16,621 bases of DNA from Clostridia bacterium (GCA_900770255.1 CAAGJN010000039.1:1-16621), one strand, 5' to 3'; positions 1 to 7,960 are shown, numbered from the stretch's first letter. Made by a program: numbers and translations. Notes: generated by a model not told the origin, from the sequence alone.

Positions 1-14
1 ACGGCCTTGGCAAA

Positions 15-57
15 GGTTGTACAATGCCCACATCATAGATGTAGTCATTGTACAACC
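15..57. repeat. Long inverted repeat / hairpin
   Basis: A perfect 12-base inverted repeat (GGTTGTACAATG at 15-26, CATTGTACAACC at 46-57) encloses a second 5-base stem (ACATC at 30-34, GATGT at 38-42) with a three-base loop and a symmetric 3x3 internal loop. No T-run follows on either strand, so it is not a standard intrinsic terminator. It could be a palindromic repeat, a protein-binding site or an RNA structure at the end of a gene lying outside the window. Confidence 0.6.
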
Positions 58-255
58 TGTATCAATACCGCATGGAAATATTTTCTGCTTTGTGGGTCAC
101 ATCTATTTACATCACAGAAATTTAACATCGCTGCAAACAGGGCAAAAGTGCGTCAAAAAATTCTTTTTCAGCGGTTTTTACAGTTATTTTTTACGTTTGT
201 TCACAGAATAATTGAAAAATATCTTAATTTCGGCTACAATAACATAGCATGTTTG

Positions 256-264
256 TGATATAAT
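256..264 (+). promoter_or_regulatory. Extended -10 promoter for the zinc-finger/galU unit
   Basis: TGATATAAT is a perfect extended -10 element (TG at 256-257, TATAAT at 259-264). It lies 65 bases upstream of the ATG at 329. The region 17-18 bases further upstream has only a weak -35 match (TACAAT at 235-240), which is common for extended -10 promoters. Confidence 0.55.
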
Positions 265-328
265 TTGAACAGAAGATGTGTTCCCTGCTTTTGGGAGATC
301 TTACTGAGAAGTGCGAAAGGAAGTTATT

Positions 329-1321
329 ATGGACTATACAGGTCAGACCTGCCCAGCGTGCGGCAGGAAGTTCGACGCAAACGACGATATAGTGGTCTGC
401 CCCGTATGCGGAACTCCGCAGCACCGCTCGTGCTGGGAGGAGAATGGCGAGTGCGTCAACGACCGGCTCCATGCAGAGGGCTATTCGTGGCAGCCGGAGG
501 AAGTCGGAGCTGCGCCCGGGGAGCATCAGAGGACAGAACGGCAGACGGAGCAGACAAGGAGCACAGGCAAACAGATCTGCCCGGTGTGCGGAGAGGAGAA
601 TGACCCGGTCGCGCTTAACTGCACAAACTGCGGTGCACCGCTCCAGCTTGCGAGCGCTCAGCAGTTCACCCCGTTTTTTAACGCGGGCGAGGCCGGCAAC
701 CCTTATCTCTACGGAATCACGCTCGACCCCGAGAGCGAGATAGACGGCGCGAAGGTCAAGGATCTCGCGTGCGCCGTCCAGTCGTCGAGCGTGCGGTACA
801 TCCCGAAATTCAAAGCGATGGCAGATAAAAAGAAGAAGCTCACCTTCAACTGGGCGGCGTTTTTCTTCAGCCCTTACTGGCTGTTTTTCCGCAAGCTGTG
901 GAAGGAGGGACTGGTCTTCATAGGCCTTAAGCTCGCCGTGAATCTGCCGTTTACCAACAGTATAAACACGGCATATATGGGACTTCAGACGTTCATGCAG
1001 AGTCCGCCGGATGTCAGCACCTACGGGGAGCTCATGGAAGAGTGGGCGACACTCTTCGGCATCATGAAGCCTATGCTGCCCGTTATGATAATAATGCTCG
1101 CGCTGCACATCGCGATCGGTTTTCTCGCAAACGGGCTGTATAAGCGCAGCGTCATCACGAAGGTAAAGACGCTCCGCGCAACATTCCCGGAGGACCGTGC
1201 CTTTGAGGCGGCGACATTGCGCAAGGGCGGAACGTCGATTATGCTTGCTTTTGCGGCATATATAGGGTATGATATAGTATACAGTCTGCTTTTAAGTTTA
1301 GTAGAGTTGATAATAACATAA
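329..1321 (+). CDS. Prok-RING / zinc-ribbon DUF2628 membrane protein
   Basis: A 330-residue protein of unknown function. The N-terminus has the spacing of a prokaryotic RING finger: C8-x2-C11, C24-x2-C27, then H32 and C35. A second four-cysteine zinc ribbon follows (C84, C87, C98, C101). From about residue 170 comes the motif FNWAAFFFSPYWLFFRKLW, typical of the DUF2628 family, and then several hydrophobic segments reaching the C-terminus, so the protein is probably membrane-anchored with cytoplasmic zinc fingers. The ATG at 329 is preferred over the GTG at 311 because GAAAGGAAG at 315-323 gives well-spaced Shine-Dalgarno pairing. galU starts 18 bases after the stop, so the two are probably co-transcribed. 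Family assignments are from memory of motifs; the actual role is unknown. Confidence 0.85.
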   Translation: MDYTGQTCPACGRKFDANDDIVVCPVCGTPQHRSCWEENGECVNDRLHAEGYSWQPEEVGAAPGEHQRTERQTEQTRSTGKQICPVCGEENDPVALNCTNCGAPLQLASAQQFTPFFNAGEAGNPYLYGITLDPESEIDGAKVKDLACAVQSSSVRYIPKFKAMADKKKKLTFNWAAFFFSPYWLFFRKLWKEGLVFIGLKLAVNLPFTNSINTAYMGLQTFMQSPPDVSTYGELMEEWATLFGIMKPMLPVMIIMLALHIAIGFLANGLYKRSVITKVKTLRATFPEDRAFEAATLRKGGTSIMLAFAAYIGYDIVYSLLLSLVELIIT

Positions 1322-1339
1322 TGAAAGGTTTGGTGTAAT

Positions 1340-2221
1340 ATGAAAGTCAGAAAGGCCATTATTCCCGCCGCCGGTCTCGGAACCAGAGTTCTCCCTGCGT
1401 CAAAGGCGGTTCCGAAGGAGATGCTTAACATCGTCGACAAGCCCGCCATTCAGTACCTCGTCGAGGAGGCTGTCGCAGCAGGCATCGAGGATATACTTAT
1501 AATAACCAACCGCGGCAAGGGCGTTATTGAAGATCATTTCGATCACTCCTTTGAGCTCGAGGCAAATCTCGCCGGCAAGAAGAACAAGGAGAAGATCTAC
1601 GAGGAAATCAAGGCGGTTGCAAACCTTGCAAACATATATTTTATTCGTCAGAAGGAGACAAAGGGTCTTGGACATGCGATACTCTGCGGCAAGAGCTTCG
1701 TCGGCGACGAGCCGTTTGCCGTGCTCTACGGCGACGACGTCACGATCAACGACGATCCCGTCATTGCACAGCTCTGCAGAACCTATGAGAAGTTCGGCAA
1801 GGGCGTTGTCGGAGTCAAAGCGGTTCCGGATGAGCTTATTCCCCTGTACTGTTCGCTCGACGTCACCCCGCTTGAGGGTCGCGCGATGAACTGCCACAAG
1901 ATCATTGAGAAGCCCGCCCCCGAGCAGATCATGTCGAACTACGCGATTCTCGGAAGAGTCGTTCTGCCGCCAGAGGTTTTCGGTATGCTCGAAAAGGGCC
2001 TTGGCGAGGTGAAGCCCGGTGAGGAGCTGTATCTGACCGACGTCATGAGCGAGCTCGGCGCAAGGGGCGAACTTCTCGCCTACGACTTCGAGGGCAAGCG
2101 CTATGACATGGGCAACAAGCTCGGAATCATGAAGGCAAACTGCGAAGTTGCGCTCAATCATCCCGAGATCGGCGAGAGCTTTAAGGAGTATCTCAAGGAG
2201 CTCGTCAAGACGCTCGACTAA
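1340..2221 (+). CDS. galU: UTP-glucose-1-phosphate uridylyltransferase
   Basis: This enzyme makes UDP-glucose from UTP and glucose-1-phosphate in the cytoplasm, supplying sugar for cell-surface polymers and glycolipids. The 293-residue length is normal for bacterial GalU. The N-terminal nucleotide-binding signature AAGLGTRVLPASKAVPKEML (residues 10-29) is intact, followed by KPAIQYLVEEA, the ILIITNRGK segment, the GLGHAI loop and the acidic LYGDD motif near residue 130. IIEKP and the YDMGNKLG segment of the C-terminal half are also present. The start has GAAAGG at 1323-1328, 11 bases before the ATG. It is the second gene of a short unit with the zinc-finger protein and is followed directly by a strong terminator. 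Confidence 0.97.
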   Translation: MKVRKAIIPAAGLGTRVLPASKAVPKEMLNIVDKPAIQYLVEEAVAAGIEDILIITNRGKGVIEDHFDHSFELEANLAGKKNKEKIYEEIKAVANLANIYFIRQKETKGLGHAILCGKSFVGDEPFAVLYGDDVTINDDPVIAQLCRTYEKFGKGVVGVKAVPDELIPLYCSLDVTPLEGRAMNCHKIIEKPAPEQIMSNYAILGRVVLPPEVFGMLEKGLGEVKPGEELYLTDVMSELGARGELLAYDFEGKRYDMGNKLGIMKANCEVALNHPEIGESFKEYLKELVKTLD

Positions 2222-2241
2222 AAATTACAGAAGAATAGAGC

Positions 2242-2283
2242 CGGCCGAAGGATCAATTTTATATTGTTCTTTCGGCCGTTTTT
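2242..2283 (+). terminator. Intrinsic terminator after galU
   Basis: CGGCCGAA (2242-2249) pairs with TTCGGCCG (2271-2278). The helix extends inward through a G-T wobble and one mismatch to about 16 pairs, and five T residues (2279-2283) follow. It lies 20 bases after the galU stop. Confidence 0.85.
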
Positions 2284-2313
2284 CGGCTGTATCATTGTGA
2301 AAGAAGGTCAACT

Positions 2314-3300
2314 ATGCAGGAGCGCAGATGGCTCAGAGGCGATACTCATCTGCACACGAACGTCAGCGACGGCGTCAACACGCCCGCTGAGCTTATTGAA
2401 AAATGCAGAGCCAAGGGGCTCGACTGGATAATTATCACCGACCACAACAAAAATGCCGTCGGAAGCAGTTCGTTTTACGACGGCGGAATGCTCGTCATCC
2501 CCGGCGAGGAGTATACCGGGAGCAGCGGTCACATGAACATATGGGGAAGCGGCGCGCCCGAGCTCGACGGCACGCGCCCGAAGGAATACGGGCAGTACAT
2601 TGATATGGCGGCGCAGGCGCACGAACGCGGATGCACGGTATCGGTCAATCATCCGTTTTGCAGCAAGTGCGGCTGGCACATGCCCCTCGAATCCTTCCCG
2701 GCCGACTGCGTCGAGTTCTGGAACATGTTCATGCACCCGCGCGATATGACGTGCCTTAGCTGGTGGCACCGCCAGCTTCTCGCCGGCAGACGACTTCCTG
2801 CGGTCGGCGGCAGCGACTATCACCGCGACTATTTCGGCAGCGACCTGCTCGCGGGTCCGACGACCTTCGTTTATGCGCGGTCGAACAGCGAGGAGGATGT
2901 CCTGGATGCTCTGCGGCGAGGCAGCTCGTTTATCACGGCCGCGCCCGGAGGGCCGACGCTCGTTCTCTCCTGCGGGGACTGCGTGCAGGGCGACGAGGTG
3001 AGCTTTGAGCCGGGTATGAGAGTCAGGGCCTGCGCCGAAGGAGTGAAAAGGGGCATGACGCTCCAGGTGTTTAACAACGACAGGATGATTTTTGAGCGCA
3101 CGGTGGAAAGGGACGAAAGCTTTGAGGCGGAGATACCCGTCAGCGAAAAGGGCTTTGTCCGCGCGCAGATAGTGTCAAGGCCGAGAGGCATAAAGCTTGC
3201 GGCGTTTCGCGCGCTGCTCAGGGTGTGGCTGCCCAAGGAGGCAAAAGAGCCCTACGGGCTCGCTGCCCGGTGCATAACGAACCCGATGTGGATAGTCTGA
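2314..3300 (+). CDS. PHP-domain metal-dependent phosphoesterase
   Basis: A 328-residue predicted metallohydrolase of the PHP superfamily, in the CehA/McbA-like branch. Metal-ligand motifs are visible in order: DTHLH at residues 10-14, ITDHN at 41-45, the Glu of GEEY, SVNHP, and GGSDYH in the C-terminal half of the domain. Family members hydrolyse phosphoester substrates, but the substrate of this one cannot be predicted. The last third (from about residue 220) is a beta-rich tail with no motif I recognise. AGAAGG at 2302-2307 sits 6 bases before the ATG. The gene has terminators on both sides, so it is probably a single-gene unit, or is fed by read-through from galU. No signal peptide is visible, so it should be cytoplasmic. 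Confidence 0.88.
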   Translation: MQERRWLRGDTHLHTNVSDGVNTPAELIEKCRAKGLDWIIITDHNKNAVGSSSFYDGGMLVIPGEEYTGSSGHMNIWGSGAPELDGTRPKEYGQYIDMAAQAHERGCTVSVNHPFCSKCGWHMPLESFPADCVEFWNMFMHPRDMTCLSWWHRQLLAGRRLPAVGGSDYHRDYFGSDLLAGPTTFVYARSNSEEDVLDALRRGSSFITAAPGGPTLVLSCGDCVQGDEVSFEPGMRVRACAEGVKRGMTLQVFNNDRMIFERTVERDESFEAEIPVSEKGFVRAQIVSRPRGIKLAAFRALLRVWLPKEAKEPYGLAARCITNPMWIV

Positions 3301-3343
3301 AAAGCGGCTCATGGCTGTAAAAACCGCCATGAACCGCTTTTTC
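3301..3343 (+). terminator. Intrinsic terminator after the PHP gene
   Basis: AGCGGCTCATGGC (3304-3316) pairs with GCCATGAACCGCT (3327-3339) with one C-A mismatch. Upstream A residues can extend the stem, and a run of five T follows (3339-3343). It starts directly at the PHP stop codon. Confidence 0.85.
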
Positions 3344-3359
3344 CTTTTAAGCAAGAACA

Positions 3360-3450
3360 GCCGAAAACTCTCCGAAGTAACAGAGCTAAAGGCTTTGCCT
3401 TCCGATGCGGGATGCGCCCTGACGCACCCTTGTACGCCGACGGACGCCCC
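3360..3450. repeat. Dispersed intergenic repeat, copy A
   Basis: Two blocks of this spacer resemble blocks in the spacer at 12222-12385. One begins CGAAAACTCTCCGAAG and ends in GGCTTTG. The other contains CCCTGACG, an eight- or nine-base variable stretch, then ACGCCGACGG. Block order is the same in both copies, but copy A lacks about 100 bases that separate the blocks in the other copy. The match was made by eye and is imperfect. Confidence 0.45.
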
Positions 3451-3509
3451 GCTTCGGCCCCGAGTTTTTTCAGCGGCCGCGGCGCGCCGAAAATTGCTCT
3501 TTGACGCGC

Positions 3510-3538
3510 CGACAGCCGCCGATTATCGGCGGCTGTCG
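3510..3538 (-). terminator. Hairpin just past the secA stop
   Basis: A perfect 13-pair stem with a three-base TTA loop (CGACAGCCGCCGA at 3510-3522, its complement at 3526-3538) starts a few bases beyond the secA stop codon on the minus strand. No adjacent T-run follows on that strand; the nearest T-rich stretch is about 20 bases on. It is probably the 3' end structure of the secA mRNA, but a weak intrinsic terminator by sequence. Confidence 0.5.
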
Positions 3539-3543
3539 CTGTT

Positions 3544-6300
3544 TTATTTGTTCACTGCGCCGCAGCACTTCTTGTATTTCTTGCCGCTGCCGCACGGGCA
3601 CGGATCGTTCGGGCCGATCTTTGCGCCCTTGCGCACCGTGCGTCCCTTTTCGCTGCCGTCGGAGGAGCCGCTCGTTGATGTGATCTCCGCGACCTGCTTG
3701 CGCCTGGTGTCCTCCTCGTTCTTGGGAACTATCGTCATCATCAGCCTGACCGTATCCTCGCGGATCGACATCGTCATCTCGTCGAAGATATCATAGCTCT
3801 CCTGCCTGAACGCGACAACGGGATCCTGCTGGCCGTAGGAGCGAAGGCCTATGCCGCGCTTGAGCTCCTCCATGGCGTCGATGTGATCCATCCACTTGCT
3901 GTCAACCATCTTGAGCAGCACCATGCGCTCGAGCGCGCGCATGATCGGCACGCCGTTTTCGTCCACGCCCATAAGCTTCTCACGCTCGTCGTAGATCCTG
4001 TGTCCGCGCTCGATGAGCTCGTCTCTTGCTTCATCGCGGTCGAAGCCGTCTGCAAAATCCTCGGGCTTAGTCAGCCAGCCGAGGAACTTCTCGCGCAGTC
4101 CCGCGACGTTCCAGTCTGAGCGCGAGAGCGCCTTCGGGCAGTAGAAATCGATCGATTCGGTGATGCACTCGTCGAGCATCTTGAGGATTACGGGCTTGAG
4201 GTCTTCGCCGTCGAGCACCTGGTCGCGCTGCTTGTAGATAAGCTCACGCTGGCGGTTCATCACGTCGTCAAAGCTAAGGACGTTCTTACGTACTGAGAAG
4301 TTGCGCGACTCGACGCGCTTCTGCGAGCTCTCGATAACGTTTGATATCATGCGCGATTCGATCGGCATATCCTCGGGGGTTTTGAGCGTGTTCATTATCG
4401 TCGTTACGCGCTCGCCGCCGAACAGTCGCATGAGGTCGTCCTCGAGCGACAGATAGAAGCGGCTGACGCCGGGGTCGCCCTGGCGTCCGGAACGTCCGCG
4501 AAGCTGGTTGTCAATACGGCGTGACTCGTGGCGCTCGGTGCCGATGATGCACAGACCGCCCGCCTGACGGACCTGCTCGGCCTCGCCGGAGATCTCATCC
4601 TTGTATTTCTTCTCGAGAGCCCGGAATTCCTCTCTCGCGCTGATGATATCCTCATTGTCGGTGTCGCCGAAGCCGGTGGACTCGGCTATCAGCTCCTCGC
4701 TGTAGCCCTTGCGGCGCATTTCGGATTTTGCAAGGAACTCCGCGTTTCCGCCGAGCATGATGTCGGTGCCGCGTCCGGCCATGTTGGTGGCTATCGTGAC
4801 CGCACCGAGCTTACCTGCCTGGGCGACGATCTCAGCCTCTTTGTCGTGGTATTTTGCGTTGAGCACCTCGTGCTTTATGCCGCGCTTTTTGAGCATCTTG
4901 CTCAGCAGCTCGGATTTCTCGATTGATATCGTACCGACGAGGACGGGCTGGCCCTTCTCGTGGCACTCGGCGATATGATCGATGACCGCGTTAAACTTTG
5001 CGGGCTCGGTCTTGTAGACCACGTCATCGAGATCGTTTCTGATCATCGGCTTGTTCGTCGGTATCTCGACAACGTCGAGTGAATATATCTCCTCAAACTC
5101 ACGGCTCTCCGTCATAGCTGTACCGGTCATGCCCGAGAGCTTGTCATAGAGTCTGAAATAATTCTGAAAGGTGATCGTGGCGAGAGTCTTGCTCTCGTGC
5201 TCGACATGGACGCCCTCCTTGGCCTCGATAGCCTGATGCAGACCCTCGTTGTAGCGTCTGCCGAGCATGATGCGTCCGGTGAACTCATCGACGATGAGCA
5301 CCTGGCCGTCCTTGACGACGTAGTCAACGTCGCGGCGCATGACGCCGATGGCCTTGATGGCCTGGTTAATATGATGCTGGATCGTCATGTTTGTCGAGTC
5401 CATGAGGTTTTCAAGGTTGAAGTATTTCTCGGCCTTTGCGATGCCCTTCTGGGTCAGGACGGCGGTGCGCGCCTTTTCATCGACGATAACGTCGCAGTTC
5501 TCGCTGACCTGATCCGCCGTGTCCTCAAGTCTCGAGGAGGAGCGCAGCTCCTTGATGCGCTCGAAGTTGAGCGTCTTTGCAAAGGCGTTGGCCTGCTTGT
5601 AGAGATCGGTCGAGCGGTCGCCGCGGCCGGAGATGATCAGAGGCGTCCTCGCCTCATCGATGAGGATAGAGTCGACCTCGTCAACGATGGCGAACGAGTG
5701 GCCGCGCTGCACCTTAAGTTCCTTATAGGGAACCATGTTGTCCCTCAGATAGTCGAAGCCCATCTCGTTGTTCGTGCCGTAGGTTATGTCTGCGTTATAG
5801 GCTTCGCGGCGCTCGTCGTTGTCTTTCTCGTGAATGATAAGGCCGACCGAAAGGCCGAGAAAGCGGTAAACCTTACCCATCCATTCGCTGTCGCGCCGGG
5901 CGAGGTAATCGTTGACCGTGACAATGTGCACGCCCTTGCCGGAGAGGGCGTTGAGGTAGGCGGGCAGAGTTGCGACGAGCGTCTTGCCCTCGCCCGTTTT
6001 CATCTCGGCAATTCGCCCCTGATGCAGCACGATGCCGCCGAGGATCTGAACGGGGAAATGCTTCATGCCGAGCACGCGCCACGAAGCCTCGCGGCAGGCG
6101 GCAAACGCCTCGGGCAGGATGTCGTCGAGAGTCTCGCCGTCAGCCAGCCTCTCCTTGAAAAAAGGGGTTTTGGCCTTGAGCTCCTCGTCGGTCAGCTTCG
6201 AGTATTCCTCCTCAAGGGCGAGAACCTTGTCCTTGAGCGAAGTTATTCGCTTGATCTCTCTCGAGGAGTAGTCCCCGAAAATTTTCTTTAAAAGACCCAT
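3544..6300 (-). CDS. secA: Preprotein translocase ATPase SecA
   Basis: The motor ATPase that drives unfolded preproteins through the SecYEG channel at the cytoplasmic membrane. At 918 residues it is somewhat longer than Bacillus SecA. Visible elements are the Walker A motif MKTGEGKT (residues 100-107), VNDYLARRD, the DEAD-box-like VDEVDSILIDEARTPL, the preprotein cross-linking region, GRGTDIMLGG, the IGTERHESRRIDNQLRGRSG helicase motif, and the helical scaffold. The C-terminal zinc-binding tail DPCPCGSGKKYKKCC is intact with a CC ending in place of the CH seen in many SecA proteins. The start is clear: GAGGTGA on the minus strand lies 7 bases before the ATG. It is divergent from the dCMP deaminase gene across a 90-base spacer. 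Confidence 0.98.
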   Translation of the reverse strand: MGLLKKIFGDYSSREIKRITSLKDKVLALEEEYSKLTDEELKAKTPFFKERLADGETLDDILPEAFAACREASWRVLGMKHFPVQILGGIVLHQGRIAEMKTGEGKTLVATLPAYLNALSGKGVHIVTVNDYLARRDSEWMGKVYRFLGLSVGLIIHEKDNDERREAYNADITYGTNNEMGFDYLRDNMVPYKELKVQRGHSFAIVDEVDSILIDEARTPLIISGRGDRSTDLYKQANAFAKTLNFERIKELRSSSRLEDTADQVSENCDVIVDEKARTAVLTQKGIAKAEKYFNLENLMDSTNMTIQHHINQAIKAIGVMRRDVDYVVKDGQVLIVDEFTGRIMLGRRYNEGLHQAIEAKEGVHVEHESKTLATITFQNYFRLYDKLSGMTGTAMTESREFEEIYSLDVVEIPTNKPMIRNDLDDVVYKTEPAKFNAVIDHIAECHEKGQPVLVGTISIEKSELLSKMLKKRGIKHEVLNAKYHDKEAEIVAQAGKLGAVTIATNMAGRGTDIMLGGNAEFLAKSEMRRKGYSEELIAESTGFGDTDNEDIISAREEFRALEKKYKDEISGEAEQVRQAGGLCIIGTERHESRRIDNQLRGRSGRQGDPGVSRFYLSLEDDLMRLFGGERVTTIMNTLKTPEDMPIESRMISNVIESSQKRVESRNFSVRKNVLSFDDVMNRQRELIYKQRDQVLDGEDLKPVILKMLDECITESIDFYCPKALSRSDWNVAGLREKFLGWLTKPEDFADGFDRDEARDELIERGHRIYDEREKLMGVDENGVPIMRALERMVLLKMVDSKWMDHIDAMEELKRGIGLRSYGQQDPVVAFRQESYDIFDEMTMSIREDTVRLMMTIVPKNEEDTRRKQVAEITSTSGSSDGSEKGRTVRKGAKIGPNDPCPCGSGKKYKKCCGAVNK

Positions 6301-6326
6301 ATTAAAGTCACCTCAAAAAATTCTTC

Positions 6327-6355
6327 TTGCCTTAGCGGCTGGAATATGTTAATAT
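6327..6355 (+). promoter_or_regulatory. Sigma-A-type promoter for dCMP deaminase
   Basis: TTGCCT (6327-6332) and TAATAT (6350-6355) are separated by exactly 17 bases, and a TGT before the -10 box makes it an extended -10. It lies 35 bases before the ATG, within the secA/deaminase divergent spacer. Confidence 0.55.
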
Positions 6356-6390
6356 CAAACTAATTGATAAGGGAAACGGAGCGTTTGAAA

Positions 6391-6885
6391 ATGCCGAAAA
6401 GATCTGATTACATATCGTGGGACGAGTATTTTATGGGGATCGCCATGCTCTCGGCTTACAGGAGCAAGGATCCTAACACTCAGGTCGGAGCGTGCATCGT
6501 CAACGACCGCAACAGGATAATGTCGGTCGGCTACAACGGCTTTCCGTCCGGCTGCGACGACGATGAGTTTCCGTGGGAGCGCGAGGGCAGCCAGTTTGAC
6601 ACGAAATATCCCTATGTCTGCCATGCGGAGCTCAACGCGATACTCAATGCAAGCGGAGATCTTCGCGGCTGCCGGGTATATGTTGCGCTCTTCCCGTGCA
6701 ACGAATGTGCAAAGGCTATCATCCAAAGCGGCATCAAAGAAGTAGTCTATATCAGCGACAAGTACCGCGACACCGACGGAGTCAGGGCGTCAAAGAGGAT
6801 GTTCGACGCGGCGGGCGTCAAGTACACGCAGCTTAAAATGAAGCGTGAGAGCATCACGATAAGCTTCGACGAAAAAGCAATCTGA
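6391..6885 (+). CDS. Deoxycytidylate (dCMP) deaminase
   Basis: A 164-residue zinc enzyme that converts dCMP to dUMP, the precursor for dTMP synthesis. The zinc/catalytic motifs are CHAE (H78, E80) and PCNEC (C103, C106). Long stretches match the animal DCTD enzyme as I remember it: RSKDPNTQVGACIVN, TKYPYVCHAELNAI, YVALFPCNECAK and IIQSGIKEVVYISDKY. GYNGFPSGC also matches, and it belongs to the region that binds allosteric nucleotides in this family. The ATG at 6391 is preferred because GGAG at 6378-6381 lies 9 bases upstream; an in-frame TTG at 6364 would add nine residues with no family counterpart. A single-gene unit with its own promoter and terminator. An alternative is a broader cytidine/deoxycytidylate deaminase, but the fit is strong. 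Confidence 0.93.
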   Translation: MPKRSDYISWDEYFMGIAMLSAYRSKDPNTQVGACIVNDRNRIMSVGYNGFPSGCDDDEFPWEREGSQFDTKYPYVCHAELNAILNASGDLRGCRVYVALFPCNECAKAIIQSGIKEVVYISDKYRDTDGVRASKRMFDAAGVKYTQLKMKRESITISFDEKAI

Positions 6886-6905
6886 AACAAAACATTTTAT
6901 ATATA

Positions 6906-6931
6906 AGCGCCGTCTGAGGACGGTGCTTTTT
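6906..6931 (+). terminator. Intrinsic terminator after dCMP deaminase
   Basis: AGCGCCGTC (6906-6914) pairs with GACGGTGCT (6919-6927), with one wobble and a TGAG loop, and five T residues follow (6927-6931). It overlaps the stop codon of the convergent exodeoxyribonuclease gene, but on that strand there is no T-run. Confidence 0.85.
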
Positions 6932-7694
6932 ATATGTCCAGGCTGAGCTCCACGGGGCAATGATCCGAGCCGAATATCTCCTGGTGAATCTTCGCGCCAG
7001 TCAAATTGTCTTTAAGGCGCTCAGAGCAGAGAAAATAGTCGATGCGCCAGCCCGTGTTCCTCTCGCGGGATTTGAAGCGGTAGCTCCACCAGCTGTATTG
7101 ACCCTCTGCGTCGGGATAAAAGAACCTGAATGTGTCGATGAACCCGGCGTTCAGCAGCTCGGTCATCTTGCCGCGCTCCTCGTCGGTGAAGCCGGGGTTT
7201 CTGCGGTTCGTCTTGGGATTTTTCAGGTCGATCTCCTCATGCGCCACGTTCATGTCCCCGCAGACGATCACGGGCTTCGTCCCGTCGAGCGAGCGCAGAT
7301 AGTCCCGGAACGCATCCTCCCAGGTCATTCTGTAGTCAAGGCGCGCGAGCTCGTCCTGCGAGTTCGGCGTATAGACGCAGACAAAATAAAACTTCTCAAA
7401 CTCAAGGGTAATGACGCGCCCCTCGTGATCGTGCTCAGGGATGCCGATCCCGTAGGCGACGCTCAGAGGCTCCTCACGCGAGAATACGGCGGTGCCGGAA
7501 TAGCCTTTTCGCTCGGCGTAGTTCCAGTAGCAGTAATATCCCTCGGGCGCGAGCTCGATCTGCCCCGCCTGCACCTTTGTCTCTTGGAGGCAGAGAATAT
7601 CGGCGTCAAGCGCGTTGAAAGCATCGAGAAAGCCCTTGCCGATGCAGGCTCTGATGCCGTTGACGTTCCACGATATGAGCTTTTTTTCAGCCAT
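6930..7694 (-). CDS. xth: Exodeoxyribonuclease III / AP endonuclease
   Basis: A base-excision repair enzyme with AP endonuclease, 3'-phosphodiesterase and 3'-5' exonuclease activities, of the EEP (exonuclease-endonuclease-phosphatase) fold. At 254 residues it matches bacterial ExoA/Xth. Signature motifs are present in order: SWNVNGIRA (N10, N12), LQETK with the metal-binding E38, YTPNSQ, CGDMNVAHEEIDL, GWRIDYFLCS, and GSDHCPV with the catalytic His near the C-terminus. The start is the ATG at 7692-7694: AAGGAGG lies 9 bases upstream on the minus strand, while the longer open frame upstream has no such site. It is convergent with the dCMP deaminase gene. The two act in related nucleotide/DNA-repair chemistry but are separate units. 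Confidence 0.96.
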   Translation of the reverse strand: MAEKKLISWNVNGIRACIGKGFLDAFNALDADILCLQETKVQAGQIELAPEGYYCYWNYAERKGYSGTAVFSREEPLSVAYGIGIPEHDHEGRVITLEFEKFYFVCVYTPNSQDELARLDYRMTWEDAFRDYLRSLDGTKPVIVCGDMNVAHEEIDLKNPKTNRRNPGFTDEERGKMTELLNAGFIDTFRFFYPDAEGQYSWWSYRFKSRERNTGWRIDYFLCSERLKDNLTGAKIHQEIFGSDHCPVELSLDI

Positions 7695-7725
7695 CGGCCG
7701 CAGCCTCCTTTCGATATACCAAACT

Positions 7726-7734
7726 ATTATAACA
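7726..7734 (-). promoter_or_regulatory. Extended -10 promoter for xth
   Basis: On the minus strand TGTTATAAT is a perfect extended -10 (TG, one base, TATAAT at 7726-7731). It lies about 30 bases upstream of the start codon. The -35 region is weak (TGGCTT at 17 bases). Confidence 0.5.
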
Positions 7735-7803
7735 TAAGTTTTGCGGAAAAGCCATAACTTTATATTATTGAATGTAAACAATCTGTGACAGATTCCGCGG
7801 ACG

Positions 7804-7862
7804 GCTGCGGGACAAAGGTGTCGGAGTCCTGCGGCTTTTCGTCCGAGCGGGAGCCGCTTTTT
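7804..7862 (+). promoter_or_regulatory. Attenuator-like pair of mutually exclusive hairpins
   Basis: Stem 1 is GCTGCGGGAC (7804-7813) with GTCCTGCGGC (7826-7835): ten pairs including two wobbles. Stem 2 is GCGGCT (7831-7836) with AGCCGC (7852-7857), followed at once by five T (7858-7862). The 3' arm of stem 1 and the 5' arm of stem 2 share 7831-7835, so the two cannot form together. A possible weak plus promoter lies upstream (TTGCGG 7741-7746, TATTAT 7763-7768). The arrangement matches transcription attenuators, but no gene follows closely. Confidence 0.35.
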
Positions 7863-7960
7863 CGGGGAATCTTTTCTGCCGGCGCCCTGCGTCCGTCAGG
7901 ATAAAACACCATATTGCATAATTTTAAAGTAAAGTTGATTTCGTTTTTATCAAAATTCAC

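Larger units (their letters stand above)
1..328. other. Gene-free left end of the window
   Basis: No convincing coding sequence is seen here. The open frames in this stretch lack a good ribosome binding site and resemble no family I know. The supported contents are the long inverted repeat at 15-57 and an extended -10 promoter ending at 264, which serves the zinc-finger gene. The part from about 60 to 255 is AT-rich and shows nothing else I can name. A very short minus-strand frame starting at the ATG at 46-48 and running off the left edge cannot be judged. Confidence 0.6.

Noticed and set aside
224..1108. A 294-codon minus-strand open frame opposite the zinc-finger gene
   Set aside because: It is a shadow of the plus-strand gene, with Arg/Leu-rich composition, no motifs and no ribosome binding site.
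5197..6291. A 364-codon plus-strand frame opposite secA
   Set aside because: It mirrors the well-supported secA reading frame and has no recognisable domain.
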